A stretch of 64,000 nt of DNA from Alphaproteobacteria bacterium. GTDB taxonomy: Bacteria; Pseudomonadota; Alphaproteobacteria; Sphingomonadales; Sphingomonadaceae. A program made the translations under genes and the position numbers. How positions within the stretch are numbered: the first letter of the stretch is position 1; each line of letters begins with the position of its first letter. The notes beneath the pieces were generated by a model, which saw only the letters and a list, made by a program, of their open reading frames with translations, was not told the DNA's origin and searched no databases. Location of the stretch: positions 372,001 to 436,000 of the forward strand of contig VBAC01000001.1 in NCBI GenBank assembly GCA_005883305.1, written 5' to 3'. This document shows positions 16,976-24,914 of the stretch, piece by piece.

Positions 16976-16991
16976 CCGACCGATCGGTCGG
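16976..16991. promoter_or_regulatory. Perfect 16-bp palindrome upstream of ilvE
   Basis: CCGACCGATCGGTCGG is its own reverse complement. It begins at the base after the proC stop and ends 16 bases before the ilvE ATG. TetR-family operators often look like this, but no such regulator is encoded nearby; it could also form a hairpin at the start of ilvE translation. Confidence 0.35.
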
Positions 16992-17007
16992 ACCTATCCC
17001 GCCCGCC

Positions 17008-17898
17008 ATGACCGATCAGCGCACGTTCGACGATCGGGACGGCACGATCTGGTTCGACGGCCGTCTCGTCCCCTGGCGCGAGGCGAATGTCCACGTCCTC
17101 ACCCACGCCCTTCACTACGCTTCCTCGGTGTTCGAGGGGCAACGCGCTTATGGCGGCGAGATCTTCAAGCTGTCGGAGCACAGCCAGCGGCTGCGGCGCA
17201 GCGGCCAGTTGCTCGATTTCGAAATCCCCTACAGCACCGACGAGATCGACTCGGCCTGCCGCGAGGTGCTCGCTTCGAGCGGGCTTCGCGATGCCTATAT
17301 GCGCCCGCTCGCCTGGCGCGGGTCGGAGCAGATGGGAGTCTCCGGGCAGCGCACGAAGATCCACCTCGCCATCGCCTGCTGGGAATGGGGCAATTACTTC
17401 ACCGAGGAATCGGTCCGCAAAGGCCTCAGGCTCGACATCTCCTCCTGGCGCCGCCCGGCGCCCTACACCGCGCCGACCGCATCGAAGGCGTCCGGCCTCT
17501 ACATGATCTGCACGCTCGCCCGCCACAGCGCCCAGGCCAAGGGCTTTGACGACGCGATGATGCTCGATTGGCGCGGGCAGGTGGCGGAGGCGACCGGCGC
17601 CAACGCCTTCTTCGTCCGCGACGGCGCGCTGCACACGCCGACGCCCGATTGCTTCCTCAACGGAATCACCCGCCAGACCGTGATGGACCTGGCGAGGCGG
17701 CGCGGCATTCCGGTGATCGAGCGGGCGATCTGGCCGGAGGAGCTGGAGAGCTTCGAGCAGATGTTCATCACCGGCAGCGCCGTCGAGGTCGCTCCGGTCG
17801 CCTCGGCCGGCCCGTGGAATTTCGAGATCGGCGATCTGACGCTTCAGCTGAGGAGCGACTATCTCGATCTGGTCAACCGCCGGATATCCAACAGCTAA
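17008..17898 (+). CDS. ilvE: Branched-chain amino acid aminotransferase
   Basis: 296 residues from the ATG at 17008. It is a class IV PLP transaminase for the last step of Val, Leu and Ile synthesis. Visible are ALHYASSVFEGQRAY, RPLAWRG, the lysine region YTAPTASKASGLYM (PLP-binding lysine in TASKASG), the EATGANAFFV loop with its conserved glutamate, and TPDCFLNGITRQTV. The SVFEG form and length fit the group I IlvE. There is no attenuator-like leader. Confidence 0.95.
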   Translation: MTDQRTFDDRDGTIWFDGRLVPWREANVHVLTHALHYASSVFEGQRAYGGEIFKLSEHSQRLRRSGQLLDFEIPYSTDEIDSACREVLASSGLRDAYMRPLAWRGSEQMGVSGQRTKIHLAIACWEWGNYFTEESVRKGLRLDISSWRRPAPYTAPTASKASGLYMICTLARHSAQAKGFDDAMMLDWRGQVAEATGANAFFVRDGALHTPTPDCFLNGITRQTVMDLARRRGIPVIERAIWPEELESFEQMFITGSAVEVAPVASAGPWNFEIGDLTLQLRSDYLDLVNRRISNS

Positions 17899-17951
17899 CG
17901 GCTTTCCGTTCCGCCGCGGCCAGCTATATAGCCGCGCGTCGACACGCCTGC

Positions 17952-18026
17952 TGGGGCGTCGCCAAGTGGTAAGGCACCGGTTTTTGGTACCGGCATTCGC
18001 AGGTTCGAATCCTGCCGCCCCAGCCA
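17952..18026 (+). tRNA. tRNA-Gln (anticodon TTG)
   Basis: 75 bases including encoded CCA. Acceptor arms are TGGGGCG and CGCCCCA, discriminator G; the D arm is GCC AAGTGGTAA GGC; anticodon stem CCGGT/ACCGG with loop TTTTGGT, so the anticodon is TTG; T arm GCAGG TTCGAAT CCTGC. All stems pair. A TATATA at 17935-17940 may be its -10. No duplicated 3' end suggesting an integrated element was noticed downstream. Confidence 0.96.
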
Positions 18027-18090
18027 AGCGTTCAACCCGGCCCCCGCCGCGGATGCTGTGCAGGGCCGGCGCACCTGCTAGAGCGACGCC

Positions 18091-18897
18091 ATGGACAGCG
18101 GCGAAGAGCGCGGGAGCATATACGTCGGAGTCGGCGGCTGGGATTTCGATCCCTGGCGCGGAACCTTCTATCCTGCGGGGCTGCCCAAGGCGCGGCAGCT
18201 GGAGCATCTCGCCTCGCGACTGAATGCCACGGAGATCAACGCGACCTACTACAAGCTGCAATCCCCGGCATTGTTCGAGCGCTGGGCTGCCATGGTGCCC
18301 GAGGGCTTCAAGTTCGCGGTCAAGGCTTCGCGCTTTTGCACCAACCGCCGGGTGCTCGGCGAGGCGGGCGAGGCGGTCGGCAAATTCTGCGCCCAGGGCC
18401 TCAGCGCGCTGGGCGGCAAGCTCGGCCCCATCCTGTGGCAGTTCGCGGCGACCAAGCCATTCGATCCGGACGACATTCGCGCCTTTCTGGCCTTGCTTCC
18501 GGCGAGCCAGGACGGCGTGGCGCTTCGCCACGCGCTCGAGCCGAGGCACGAAAGCTTCAAGTGCGCCGAGTTCGTCGCCCTGGCGCGCGCCGCAGGGGTG
18601 GCGATCGTCATTGCCGAGCACGAGACCTATCCGCAGATCGCCGATCTCACCGCCGATTTCGTCTATGCGCGCCTGCAGTGCGCGGGCGAGGCGGAGCCGC
18701 TGGGCTATGGCGAGGCCGCGCTCGATCGCTGGGCGAAGGTCGCGACGGGATGGGCAGCCGGAGAGAGTCCGGCCGGCCTCGATTATCATGGCGACGTCCC
18801 CGCGGAGGCGGTGCCCCGGGACGCCTTCGTCTTTTTCATCAGCGCGGCGAAGATACGCAATCCGCTCGCCGCCGAGGCGCTCGCGAGGCGATTGTGA
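18091..18897 (+). CDS. DUF72 (YecE-like) protein
   Basis: 268 residues. The DUF72 TIM-barrel pattern is complete: IYVGVGGWDFDPWRGTFYP at the N-terminus, NATEINATYYKLQ, PEGFKFAVKASRF, LGPILWQFA, a central RHALEPRHESF segment and the C-terminal VFFISAAKIRNP (family: 'yfNN.kghap', here FISAAK). The biochemical role of this widespread family is unknown. Its TGA overlaps the GTG start of the aldehyde dehydrogenase gene. Confidence 0.88.
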   Translation: MDSGEERGSIYVGVGGWDFDPWRGTFYPAGLPKARQLEHLASRLNATEINATYYKLQSPALFERWAAMVPEGFKFAVKASRFCTNRRVLGEAGEAVGKFCAQGLSALGGKLGPILWQFAATKPFDPDDIRAFLALLPASQDGVALRHALEPRHESFKCAEFVALARAAGVAIVIAEHETYPQIADLTADFVYARLQCAGEAEPLGYGEAALDRWAKVATGWAAGESPAGLDYHGDVPAEAVPRDAFVFFISAAKIRNPLAAEALARRL

Positions 18898-20333
18898 AGC
18901 TCGAATCCTTCTCTCCCATCGACGGCTCGATCCTCGGCGCGGTCGAGACGGCGGACTCGCAGGCCGTCGCCGCCGCCGTCGGCCGCGCCCACAAGGCTTT
19001 CCTCGCCTGGCGCCTCGTCCCGCCGCCGCGCCGGGGCGAGCTGGTCCGGCGGTTCGGCGACGTTCTGCGCGCCGAGAAGGAGGCGCTCGGCCGCCTCGTC
19101 AGCCGCGAGTGCGGCAAGATCCTCTCCGAAGGCCTCGGCGAGGTTCAGGAGATGATCGACATCTGCGATTTCGCGGTCGGACTCTCGCGCCAATTGTACG
19201 GCCTCACCATCGCGACCGAGCGGCCCGGCCACCGGATGATGGAGACCTGGCATCCGCTCGGCCCCGTCGGGGTGATCTCCGCATTCAACTTCCCGGTCGC
19301 GGTCTGGGCGTGGAACGCCTGCCTCGCCTTCGTCTGCGGCGACAGCGTCGTGTGGAAGCCGTCGGAGAAGACCCCGATATGCGCCGAGGCGGTGGCCGGC
19401 CTGTTCGCCCGCGCCGCGGAAGGATTCGACGAGGCGCCCGCCGGCTTGCTGGAGGTGATCCAGGGCGGGCGCGAAGTCGGCGAGGCGCTGGCCGACGATC
19501 CCCGCGTGCCGCTGGTCTCGGCGACCGGATCGACCGCCATGGGGCGCTCGCTCGGTCCACGCGTGGCGCGGCGCTTCGGCCGCTCGCTGCTCGAGCTCGG
19601 CGGCAACAATGCGATGATCGTGGCCCCGTCCGCGGATCTCGGCCTGGCCGAGCGGGCGATCGCCTTCGCGGCGATGGGAACGGCCGGGCAGCGCTGCACC
19701 ACTTTGCGGCGCCTGTTCGTCCACGAGGCCGTCTACGACCGGCTGGTGCCCCGCCTGATCCGCATCTGGGCGGGCGTGGCGATCGGCGACCCTCTCCAGG
19801 AGGGCGTGCTCGTCGGGCCGCTGATCGATTCCGCCGCGGTCGAAGCCATGCAGGCGGCGCTCGCCGAGGCGGCCGGGCAGGGCGGGACGATCCACGGGGG
19901 ACAGCCGATCCGGGGCTGTTTCGTCCGTCCGGCCCTCGTCGAGATGCCGGCGCAGAGCGCGGTGATGGTCCGGGAAACCTTCGCGCCGATCCTCTACGTC
20001 CTGCGATGCCGCGACATGGAGGAGGCAATCGCGCTTCAGAACGATGTGCCGCAGGGCCTCGCCTCGTCGATCTTCACCACCGATCTTCGCGAGGCCGAGC
20101 TGTTCCTCTCCGCCGCCGGCTCCGATTGCGGCATCGCCAACGTCAATATCGGTCCTTCGGGCGCCGAGATCGGCGGCGCGTTCGGCGGGGAGAAGGAGAC
20201 CGGGGGCGGGCGGGAAAGCGGCTCGGACTCGTGGCGCGCCTATATGCGGAGGGCGACCAACACCGTCAATTACAGCCGCGATCTGCCGCTCGCCCAGGGC
20301 GTCGACTTCTCGCTCCCCGACCCGGCGGCCTGA
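18894..20333 (+). CDS. Aldehyde dehydrogenase, ALDH7/antiquitin type
   Basis: 479 residues from GTG at 18894, overlapping the DUF72 stop (GTGA). The full ALDH fold is visible: GVISAFNFPVAVWAWN (NAD site), VVWKPSEKTP, SATGSTAMGRSLG, catalytic glutamate in LLELGGNNAMIV, catalytic cysteine in GTAGQRCTTLRRLF, and the C-terminal GGAFGGEKETGGGRESGSDSW region that marks ALDH7. Relatives oxidise alpha-aminoadipic semialdehyde (the end of lysine breakdown) or betaine-type aldehydes; substrate assignment is by family. Confidence 0.92.
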   Translation: MKLESFSPIDGSILGAVETADSQAVAAAVGRAHKAFLAWRLVPPPRRGELVRRFGDVLRAEKEALGRLVSRECGKILSEGLGEVQEMIDICDFAVGLSRQLYGLTIATERPGHRMMETWHPLGPVGVISAFNFPVAVWAWNACLAFVCGDSVVWKPSEKTPICAEAVAGLFARAAEGFDEAPAGLLEVIQGGREVGEALADDPRVPLVSATGSTAMGRSLGPRVARRFGRSLLELGGNNAMIVAPSADLGLAERAIAFAAMGTAGQRCTTLRRLFVHEAVYDRLVPRLIRIWAGVAIGDPLQEGVLVGPLIDSAAVEAMQAALAEAAGQGGTIHGGQPIRGCFVRPALVEMPAQSAVMVRETFAPILYVLRCRDMEEAIALQNDVPQGLASSIFTTDLREAELFLSAAGSDCGIANVNIGPSGAEIGGAFGGEKETGGGRESGSDSWRAYMRRATNTVNYSRDLPLAQGVDFSLPDPAA

Positions 20334-20377
20334 TCCGCCCGGGGGTCGCCGCGCGGCCGGGGACGTTCATGCCCCGA

Positions 20378-20414
20378 GGGGCGCCGGGACGCATTGCGGC
20401 CCCGAGCTTTTTTT
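20378..20414 (+). terminator. Candidate terminator after the aldehyde dehydrogenase gene
   Basis: GGGGC (20378-20382) can pair with GCCCC (20399-20403) over a 16-base loop, followed after GAGC by seven Ts (20408-20414). The stem is short, but the T-run is clear and marks the boundary between the high-GC core and the AT-rich RHS region. Confidence 0.45.
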
Positions 20415-20496
20415 CTTCACGTCAGTTCATCCAGGCGCGGCGTAACTGAGAGTGACAATGGCGTCGCTTCTCGCGCCGGCCAGGTAATTCCATGAC

Positions 20497-20661
20497 TCAC
20501 CGCGATCCCCGGAATTCGATTTTGGAGGCGAAATAGCCGCCGAAGAATCCGCACATGGCGGCCAGCTTTGCTTGGAAAAATACCGATGAAAATAATATCC
20601 CAAGTCCAATGAATAGCACACATGCTATCGCATTCGTCCATCGGCCAGGTTCCAAATTCAT
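20497..20661 (-). CDS. Small two-TM protein 2 (orphan immunity-like)
   Basis: 54 residues, ATG at 20661 with GGAAAG five bases upstream. The sequence has two hydrophobic segments (NAIACVLFIGLGILFSSVFF, about 10-29, and AAMCGFFGGYFAS, about 34-46) and a basic C-terminus. G+C is about 49% by hand count, well below the surrounding genes. It lies immediately after a relic of an RHS core end (20694-20719), the position expected for the immunity gene of a displaced RHS tip whose toxin part has been lost. There is no recognised family. A longer overlapping frame through the same DNA gives charged, non-membrane sequence and is less convincing. Confidence 0.5.
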   Translation of the reverse strand: MNLEPGRWTNAIACVLFIGLGILFSSVFFQAKLAAMCGFFGGYFASKIEFRGSR

Positions 20662-20693
20662 TTTCTTTCCATTCTGGCCCCCCCCCGCGCATT

Positions 20694-20719
20694 CCGATCG
20701 GATCGGCCTGCATGAACCT
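20694..20719 (-). pseudogene. Relic of an RHS core end (RFMQADPIG)
   Basis: Read on the minus strand these bases give RFMQADPIG. They match the RHS gene's own RFMQTDPIG site at 21392-21416 at 23 of 25 bases, with weaker similarity continuing into the following G-rich stretch. A run of nine G follows. No RHS core precedes it: the upstream bases belong to the 58-residue two-TM gene. This is what remains of a second RHS C-terminal cassette placed downstream of the intact one. Confidence 0.6.
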
Positions 20720-20721
20720 GT

Positions 20722-20898
20722 CTAGACCGATTGATAGACTAAATTACAGAAAATCAGGGCGCCGATAATAGCAAAGCCCACGAAACAGGCCTTTATTATT
20801 TTCGATCGCCGTCTGTTTCGATAATTTATGTAGGAAAAAACGAAAAATAGAATCCCGAGAGCGAAGGAAAGTATCGGGGAATCGAGGATATCTGTCAT
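20722..20898 (-). CDS. Small two-TM protein 1, candidate RHS immunity protein
   Basis: 58 residues, ATG at 20898 with an AGAGGGA Shine-Dalgarno, nine bases after the RHS stop. There are two membrane segments (PILSFALGILFFVFSYI, about 8-24, and ACFVGFAIIGALIFCNLVY, about 37-55) separated by a basic loop (NYRNRRRSK). G+C is about 41% by hand count against a clearly GC-rich background. Genes directly behind an RHS toxin usually encode its immunity protein; membrane-protein immunity is known for toxins that act on or in the membrane, which fits the hydrophobic RHS tip. There is no family match by eye. Confidence 0.6.
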   Translation of the reverse strand: MTDILDSPILSFALGILFFVFSYINYRNRRRSKIIKACFVGFAIIGALIFCNLVYQSV

Positions 20899-20907
20899 GG
20901 CGTCCCT

Positions 20908-23900
20908 CTATCTACAATAGATGCTTCCATAGATGTTCAAGGCTATGCCCAGTCCGCCCGTGACAAGCGCCGAAATATGAAAAGCGATCGCTGGCGGCGT
21001 TACCTCCCCTGTCAGTGCCGCCCCAACTTCATTTATCGCAGCGGCTCCTTGCAAGCCTGTTCCGAGGTCGGAGATCTGTTTGCATTTCGGATTCTCAGGC
21101 GGCGGCGGAGACGGCGGCGACGCAGGCCTGGGCGGACTGGGCGGCTGAGGCGGTCGGGCAGGAGGCCCACCGCCGCCGTTCGGCAGGTTGGTGTAGGACG
21201 TCGGCTGCTGAGTCGGAATCAGATCCTTATTGTCTTGGGTACAGCCGCCATTGAAGGTCACGGCCGTTCCACGCGGGCAGAGGCGCCGGCCGGTAACGGT
21301 GATCGTGTCGTCCTCGTCGAGCCCCGTCGGATCGATGAAGTTCACCGGATCGTTGTGGACGTAGGCATAGATGTTCATCCCCCCGGCGAAACCGATCGGG
21401 TCGGTCTGCATGAACCGGCCCGCCGTCGGCGAGTACATCCGCGCGCGGTAATAATAGATGCCGAGCTCGGGCAGCCAGGCCTGGCCGGTATATTGGAACC
21501 GGCCGCTATTGCCCGCGGCGGGGATTCCATATTCGTCGTAGCTGTTGATCGCGCTCGCGCTGCCGCTGGCGTCCGAGATCGCGATCACGCTTCCGCGCTC
21601 GTCGGCGAGCAGGAAGTGCGGCGAGGAAAGGCTCGACGTGTCGTAGCTTACGGCCGGCGTGTCGATCCCGGTCCCGTGGACGTAGCGATGGGTCATCGCG
21701 TTCGATCCGTCATATTCGGCGACCAGCGCGTTGCCGTCGTAGAGGAAGCGGGTCGTGCCGGCGCCGCTCGTCACCTGCGACAGCCGGCCCAGCGGATCGT
21801 AGGCGAGCGTCGCCGAATGCCCACCGCTCGCCGAGACCAGCCGGTTCTCCGAATCGTAGACGTAGGTGGTCGAGCCGTCCGAAGTGAGGTTGCCGCGGGC
21901 GTCGTAGGTGAAGCTGGCGCCGCCCGCCGCGGTATATTGGTTGAGCCCGTTGGCCGTGTAGTTGCGGTTGATCGCGTAATGGCCGGTCCAGGCATAAGAG
22001 TCGTTCGATCGAGTCTGCGAGGCGATCTGGCTCGCCGGATTGTAGCCGAAGGTCAGTTGCAGATCCTGGCCGGTGCCTGCCAGATTGTGCGTCGTCGCGC
22101 TGACTCTCCCGACCGCGTCGTAGCCGTAGCTCGAAACGAAGGTGAGGGCGTAGGACTGGTCCGAAACCGTGCCCCGGTCGGTGTAGGCGAAGGCGTTCAG
22201 CCAGTTGACTCCGCTTTCGCGGACCATCGTCACCTGTCCCGCCCAGTCGTAGCCGTAGGTGAAATAGGCGCTGTCCGGGTGGGTGATCCGGGTGCGGCGC
22301 CCGGCCGCGTCATATTCGTACGAGAGCGTCCTGGTCGTTCCGCCGAGGCCGGTGCCGGCGGAGGTCATTCGGCCGAGTGCGTCCCAGGCGAAGGTCAGGC
22401 TCTGTCCGGTCTGCGAAGCGCCGGTCAGCCGTCCGAGCAAATCGTAGGCATAGCTGACGTCGAGCTCCGAGCCCGGCAGGTTCTTGAGCGTGACCCGGTT
22501 GAGATCGTCATACTGCAAGGCGATCTGCGAGCCGTCGCGGCGAACCACCAGGGTCCTGTTGCCGGCCGCGTCGTAGCCGTAATATTCGTAATCGGACCAG
22601 TTCCAGGTGCCGGTGGCGGTGGCGCTCGGCATCACCCAATATTGCAGCCGGTCGAGCCCGTCATAGTGGAAATAGCTCGAATAGCCGTTGGCGTCGGTCA
22701 CTGCCTGGGGCAGGCCGTTGGCCGTATAGGTTCTAGTCACCTCGTTCGCGGTGACGCCGCTCACGCCATAGCCGGTCTGCACCTGCGTCGGCTGGCTCGC
22801 ATAATCGTAGGTCGTTCGGGTGATCCGGTCGGGGCCGTAGCTCCCTTGCGTGTCGATCGAGCAGGCGTCGGTCGGGAGCGACGTCGTGGCCAGCTCGGCA
22901 GGGTTCATCCGCTGCGCGACGCACTCGACTCGGCCCATGCTGTCATAGCCGGTCTGCGCGAGCGCATAGGCCGTGCTTCCGGATGCCAGCCGCCGGATCC
23001 AAGGGCGGTGATGGGTGTCATATTCGGTCTGCACCTCTTCGAGCGGGCTGAACGAGGCCCAGTCGGCGTCGGATTGGCTGTTGACTGTGCCGCGCTCGGC
23101 CCTGGTCTGCTGGCCGTCCGCGCCGTAGGTCACCCGCAGCGCGCGGTGATGCAGCGCGCTGGTGCCGTCCGGATCGGGGCCGACCACGCCGATCACCTGC
23201 CGCGCCGAATTGTAGCGGTAGCGCGTGGTGTCGGCGGTGCCCGAGATCGGCCCGTCGACGGTCAGCAAATTGCCGAGGCCGTCATAGGTCATCGTGCTCG
23301 TCGCCGTCAGTGTGCCGGTTCCGTCCCGGCGCGTGACCGACGTTGCGTTGCCGTTGGCGTCGTAGCCGATCACCGTCAGCGACTCGTCGGACGTGCCGAG
23401 ACAGGACGGCGCGGCGCCGGTCGCGCAGCTCGAAATGCCGGTCAGCAGATATTCGCCGTTGGTCAGCGTGTAGCTATAGCGGATCTCCGGGCGCGTGCCC
23501 GAGCCCGACGGCGCCGGCCGGGTGACGGCGAGCACTCCGCCATGGGTGCCGTCATAGGTGTAGTCGGTCGTGTGTCCGCGCGCGTCGGTCGTCGTCAGCG
23601 GCTGGTTGCAGGCCGGCGTAGCGCACGAGCCGGGATAGGTGGCGCTGGTCACCACGTCGGCGAAGCCCGAGCCTGGCTTTGCCACCCGGCGGACCTCGGT
23701 CACGTTGCCGCGGCCGTCATAGGTATAGGCGGTGTAATCGAGCTCCGGCCGGGTCACCCGGGTCAGCCGGCCGTTGGTGTCGTAGGTATAGCTCGTCGTG
23801 CGGCCGAGCTGGTCGGTCGTCGAGGTGATCTGGCTGATGGCGGTATTGGCCACCACGGTGGAGGTATGGCTCAGCGCGTCGGTGATCGTCGTCGTCGCGC

Positions 23901-24873
23901 TGCTGCCGCTGACGCTCCGCGAATAGCCGGTGGTGATTCCGTCGCGCACCACCTGGGTCACGATCCCGCCCGAGAAGGTGACGCTGATGTCGTCCGAGGT
24001 CGAGCCCGGGCGGCGGATGCCGAGCGCGTTGGTGCCGTTGGTGATCCGCCAGGTCCGGCCGTCGGCGTCGGTCACGTCCGTCACCGTCGAGGAGACGAAG
24101 CTGTTGCTGACCGTGCGGGTCGCGCTGCCGTTGCTCAGCACCTCGCCACTGCGCTTGTACCAGGTCGGCGAAGGGTTCTGGTGGAGGGGGACGCTGTTCG
24201 AGGCGTAGGAGAAATCGACCGCGTAGCCGAAGCTGTTGGCGACCGTGTCGAGCCGCCAGGCATAGGTGCAGTCGAGGCTTCCGTCGGGATTGAACACGGT
24301 CGCGCAATTTTGATTCACGTCCCAGCCGAAGGTGACCGTCATGCCGTCGGGCTGGGCCAGGCTCAGCGCCAGCGAGTAGCACCCGTTCTGGTTGGCGTTG
24401 ACGTGGCTGCACAGGTTGGAGGCGCCGTTCCGGTCGTCGACGGGCGCCCCGAAGGCGATCGTCGCGCCGTCGGCGCGGGTATAGGTATAGTCGCCCTGGC
24501 TGGCGCTGGTCAGCCTCGCTCCATTGCCCTGGGCGGACGTGTATCCGGATCCGGTGCTGGTGAAGGTCTCCGAATGGTCGCCGAGAATCACGACCACCGT
24601 CCCGGCCGACCCCGATTGATAGAGGTACATGCTCTGCCAGTTGCCGATTCCGCCCGGATCGGTGCCGTGGCGCTCGACCGTCATCGTGCCCGGGCCCGAT
24701 CCGATCGTGCCCTCGTTGAGCTGGAAGGGATAGGTGCCGCTGATCAGGTCGACGCCATTGGCGTCGATCGCGCGGTGGGCGGGCTCGCTCTGCGCGAACG
24801 CCGGGGCGGTCAGGCAGGTGGTCGCCAGAAGGACGCAGGAAAGGGCGCCCCCCCGAAGGTGGGTGATCGGCAT
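20908..24873 (-). CDS. Secreted RHS/YD-repeat protein with variable C-terminal tip
   Basis: 1321 residues. An N-terminal Sec signal (about 1-27, ending AFAQ) is followed by a beta-rich region (about 28-340), then many YD repeats (for example YTYDGRGNVTEV, YGYDAVGRVSATT, YVYDSENRLVSAS) and the canonical RHS end: YYYRARMYSP, GRFMQTDPIGFAGG, YAYVHNDPVNFIDPTGL (to about 1185). The last 136 residues are the tip: a TITVTGRR segment, a Cys pair (CPRG...GGC), a Pro-rich linker, then a hydrophobic Gly/Ala-rich end (LGTGLQGAAAINEVGAALTG, AFHISALVTGGLGIALNIYG). The signal peptide implies export to the periplasm or beyond. The tip has no recognisable nuclease motif; a membrane-active toxin is an inference. 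Preceded by a YD mini-protein gene and followed by a two-TM gene. Confidence 0.93.
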   Translation of the reverse strand: MPITHLRGGALSCVLLATTCLTAPAFAQSEPAHRAIDANGVDLISGTYPFQLNEGTIGSGPGTMTVERHGTDPGGIGNWQSMYLYQSGSAGTVVVILGDHSETFTSTGSGYTSAQGNGARLTSASQGDYTYTRADGATIAFGAPVDDRNGASNLCSHVNANQNGCYSLALSLAQPDGMTVTFGWDVNQNCATVFNPDGSLDCTYAWRLDTVANSFGYAVDFSYASNSVPLHQNPSPTWYKRSGEVLSNGSATRTVSNSFVSSTVTDVTDADGRTWRITNGTNALGIRRPGSTSDDISVTFSGGIVTQVVRDGITTGYSRSVSGSSATTTITDALSHTSTVVANTAISQITSTTDQLGRTTSYTYDTNGRLTRVTRPELDYTAYTYDGRGNVTEVRRVAKPGSGFADVVTSATYPGSCATPACNQPLTTTDARGHTTDYTYDGTHGGVLAVTRPAPSGSGTRPEIRYSYTLTNGEYLLTGISSCATGAAPSCLGTSDESLTVIGYDANGNATSVTRRDGTGTLTATSTMTYDGLGNLLTVDGPISGTADTTRYRYNSARQVIGVVGPDPDGTSALHHRALRVTYGADGQQTRAERGTVNSQSDADWASFSPLEEVQTEYDTHHRPWIRRLASGSTAYALAQTGYDSMGRVECVAQRMNPAELATTSLPTDACSIDTQGSYGPDRITRTTYDYASQPTQVQTGYGVSGVTANEVTRTYTANGLPQAVTDANGYSSYFHYDGLDRLQYWVMPSATATGTWNWSDYEYYGYDAAGNRTLVVRRDGSQIALQYDDLNRVTLKNLPGSELDVSYAYDLLGRLTGASQTGQSLTFAWDALGRMTSAGTGLGGTTRTLSYEYDAAGRRTRITHPDSAYFTYGYDWAGQVTMVRESGVNWLNAFAYTDRGTVSDQSYALTFVSSYGYDAVGRVSATTHNLAGTGQDLQLTFGYNPASQIASQTRSNDSYAWTGHYAINRNYTANGLNQYTAAGGASFTYDARGNLTSDGSTTYVYDSENRLVSASGGHSATLAYDPLGRLSQVTSGAGTTRFLYDGNALVAEYDGSNAMTHRYVHGTGIDTPAVSYDTSSLSSPHFLLADERGSVIAISDASGSASAINSYDEYGIPAAGNSGRFQYTGQAWLPELGIYYYRARMYSPTAGRFMQTDPIGFAGGMNIYAYVHNDPVNFIDPTGLDEDDTITVTGRRLCPRGTAVTFNGGCTQDNKDLIPTQQPTSYTNLPNGGGGPPARPPQPPSPPRPASPPSPPPPENPKCKQISDLGTGLQGAAAINEVGAALTGEVTPPAIAFHISALVTGGLGIALNIYGSIYCR

Positions 24874-24914
24874 CTTGTTCCCCTATTGGATTCGTTCGAG
24901 CGTGTGCGCGCCGC

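Noticed and set aside
20417-20713. A 98-residue frame starting MQADPIGM, considered as a toxin tip fused to the RHS relic
   Set aside because: Beyond the relic the frame has no domain-like pattern, while another frame of the same DNA gives a two-TM protein with its own ribosome site.
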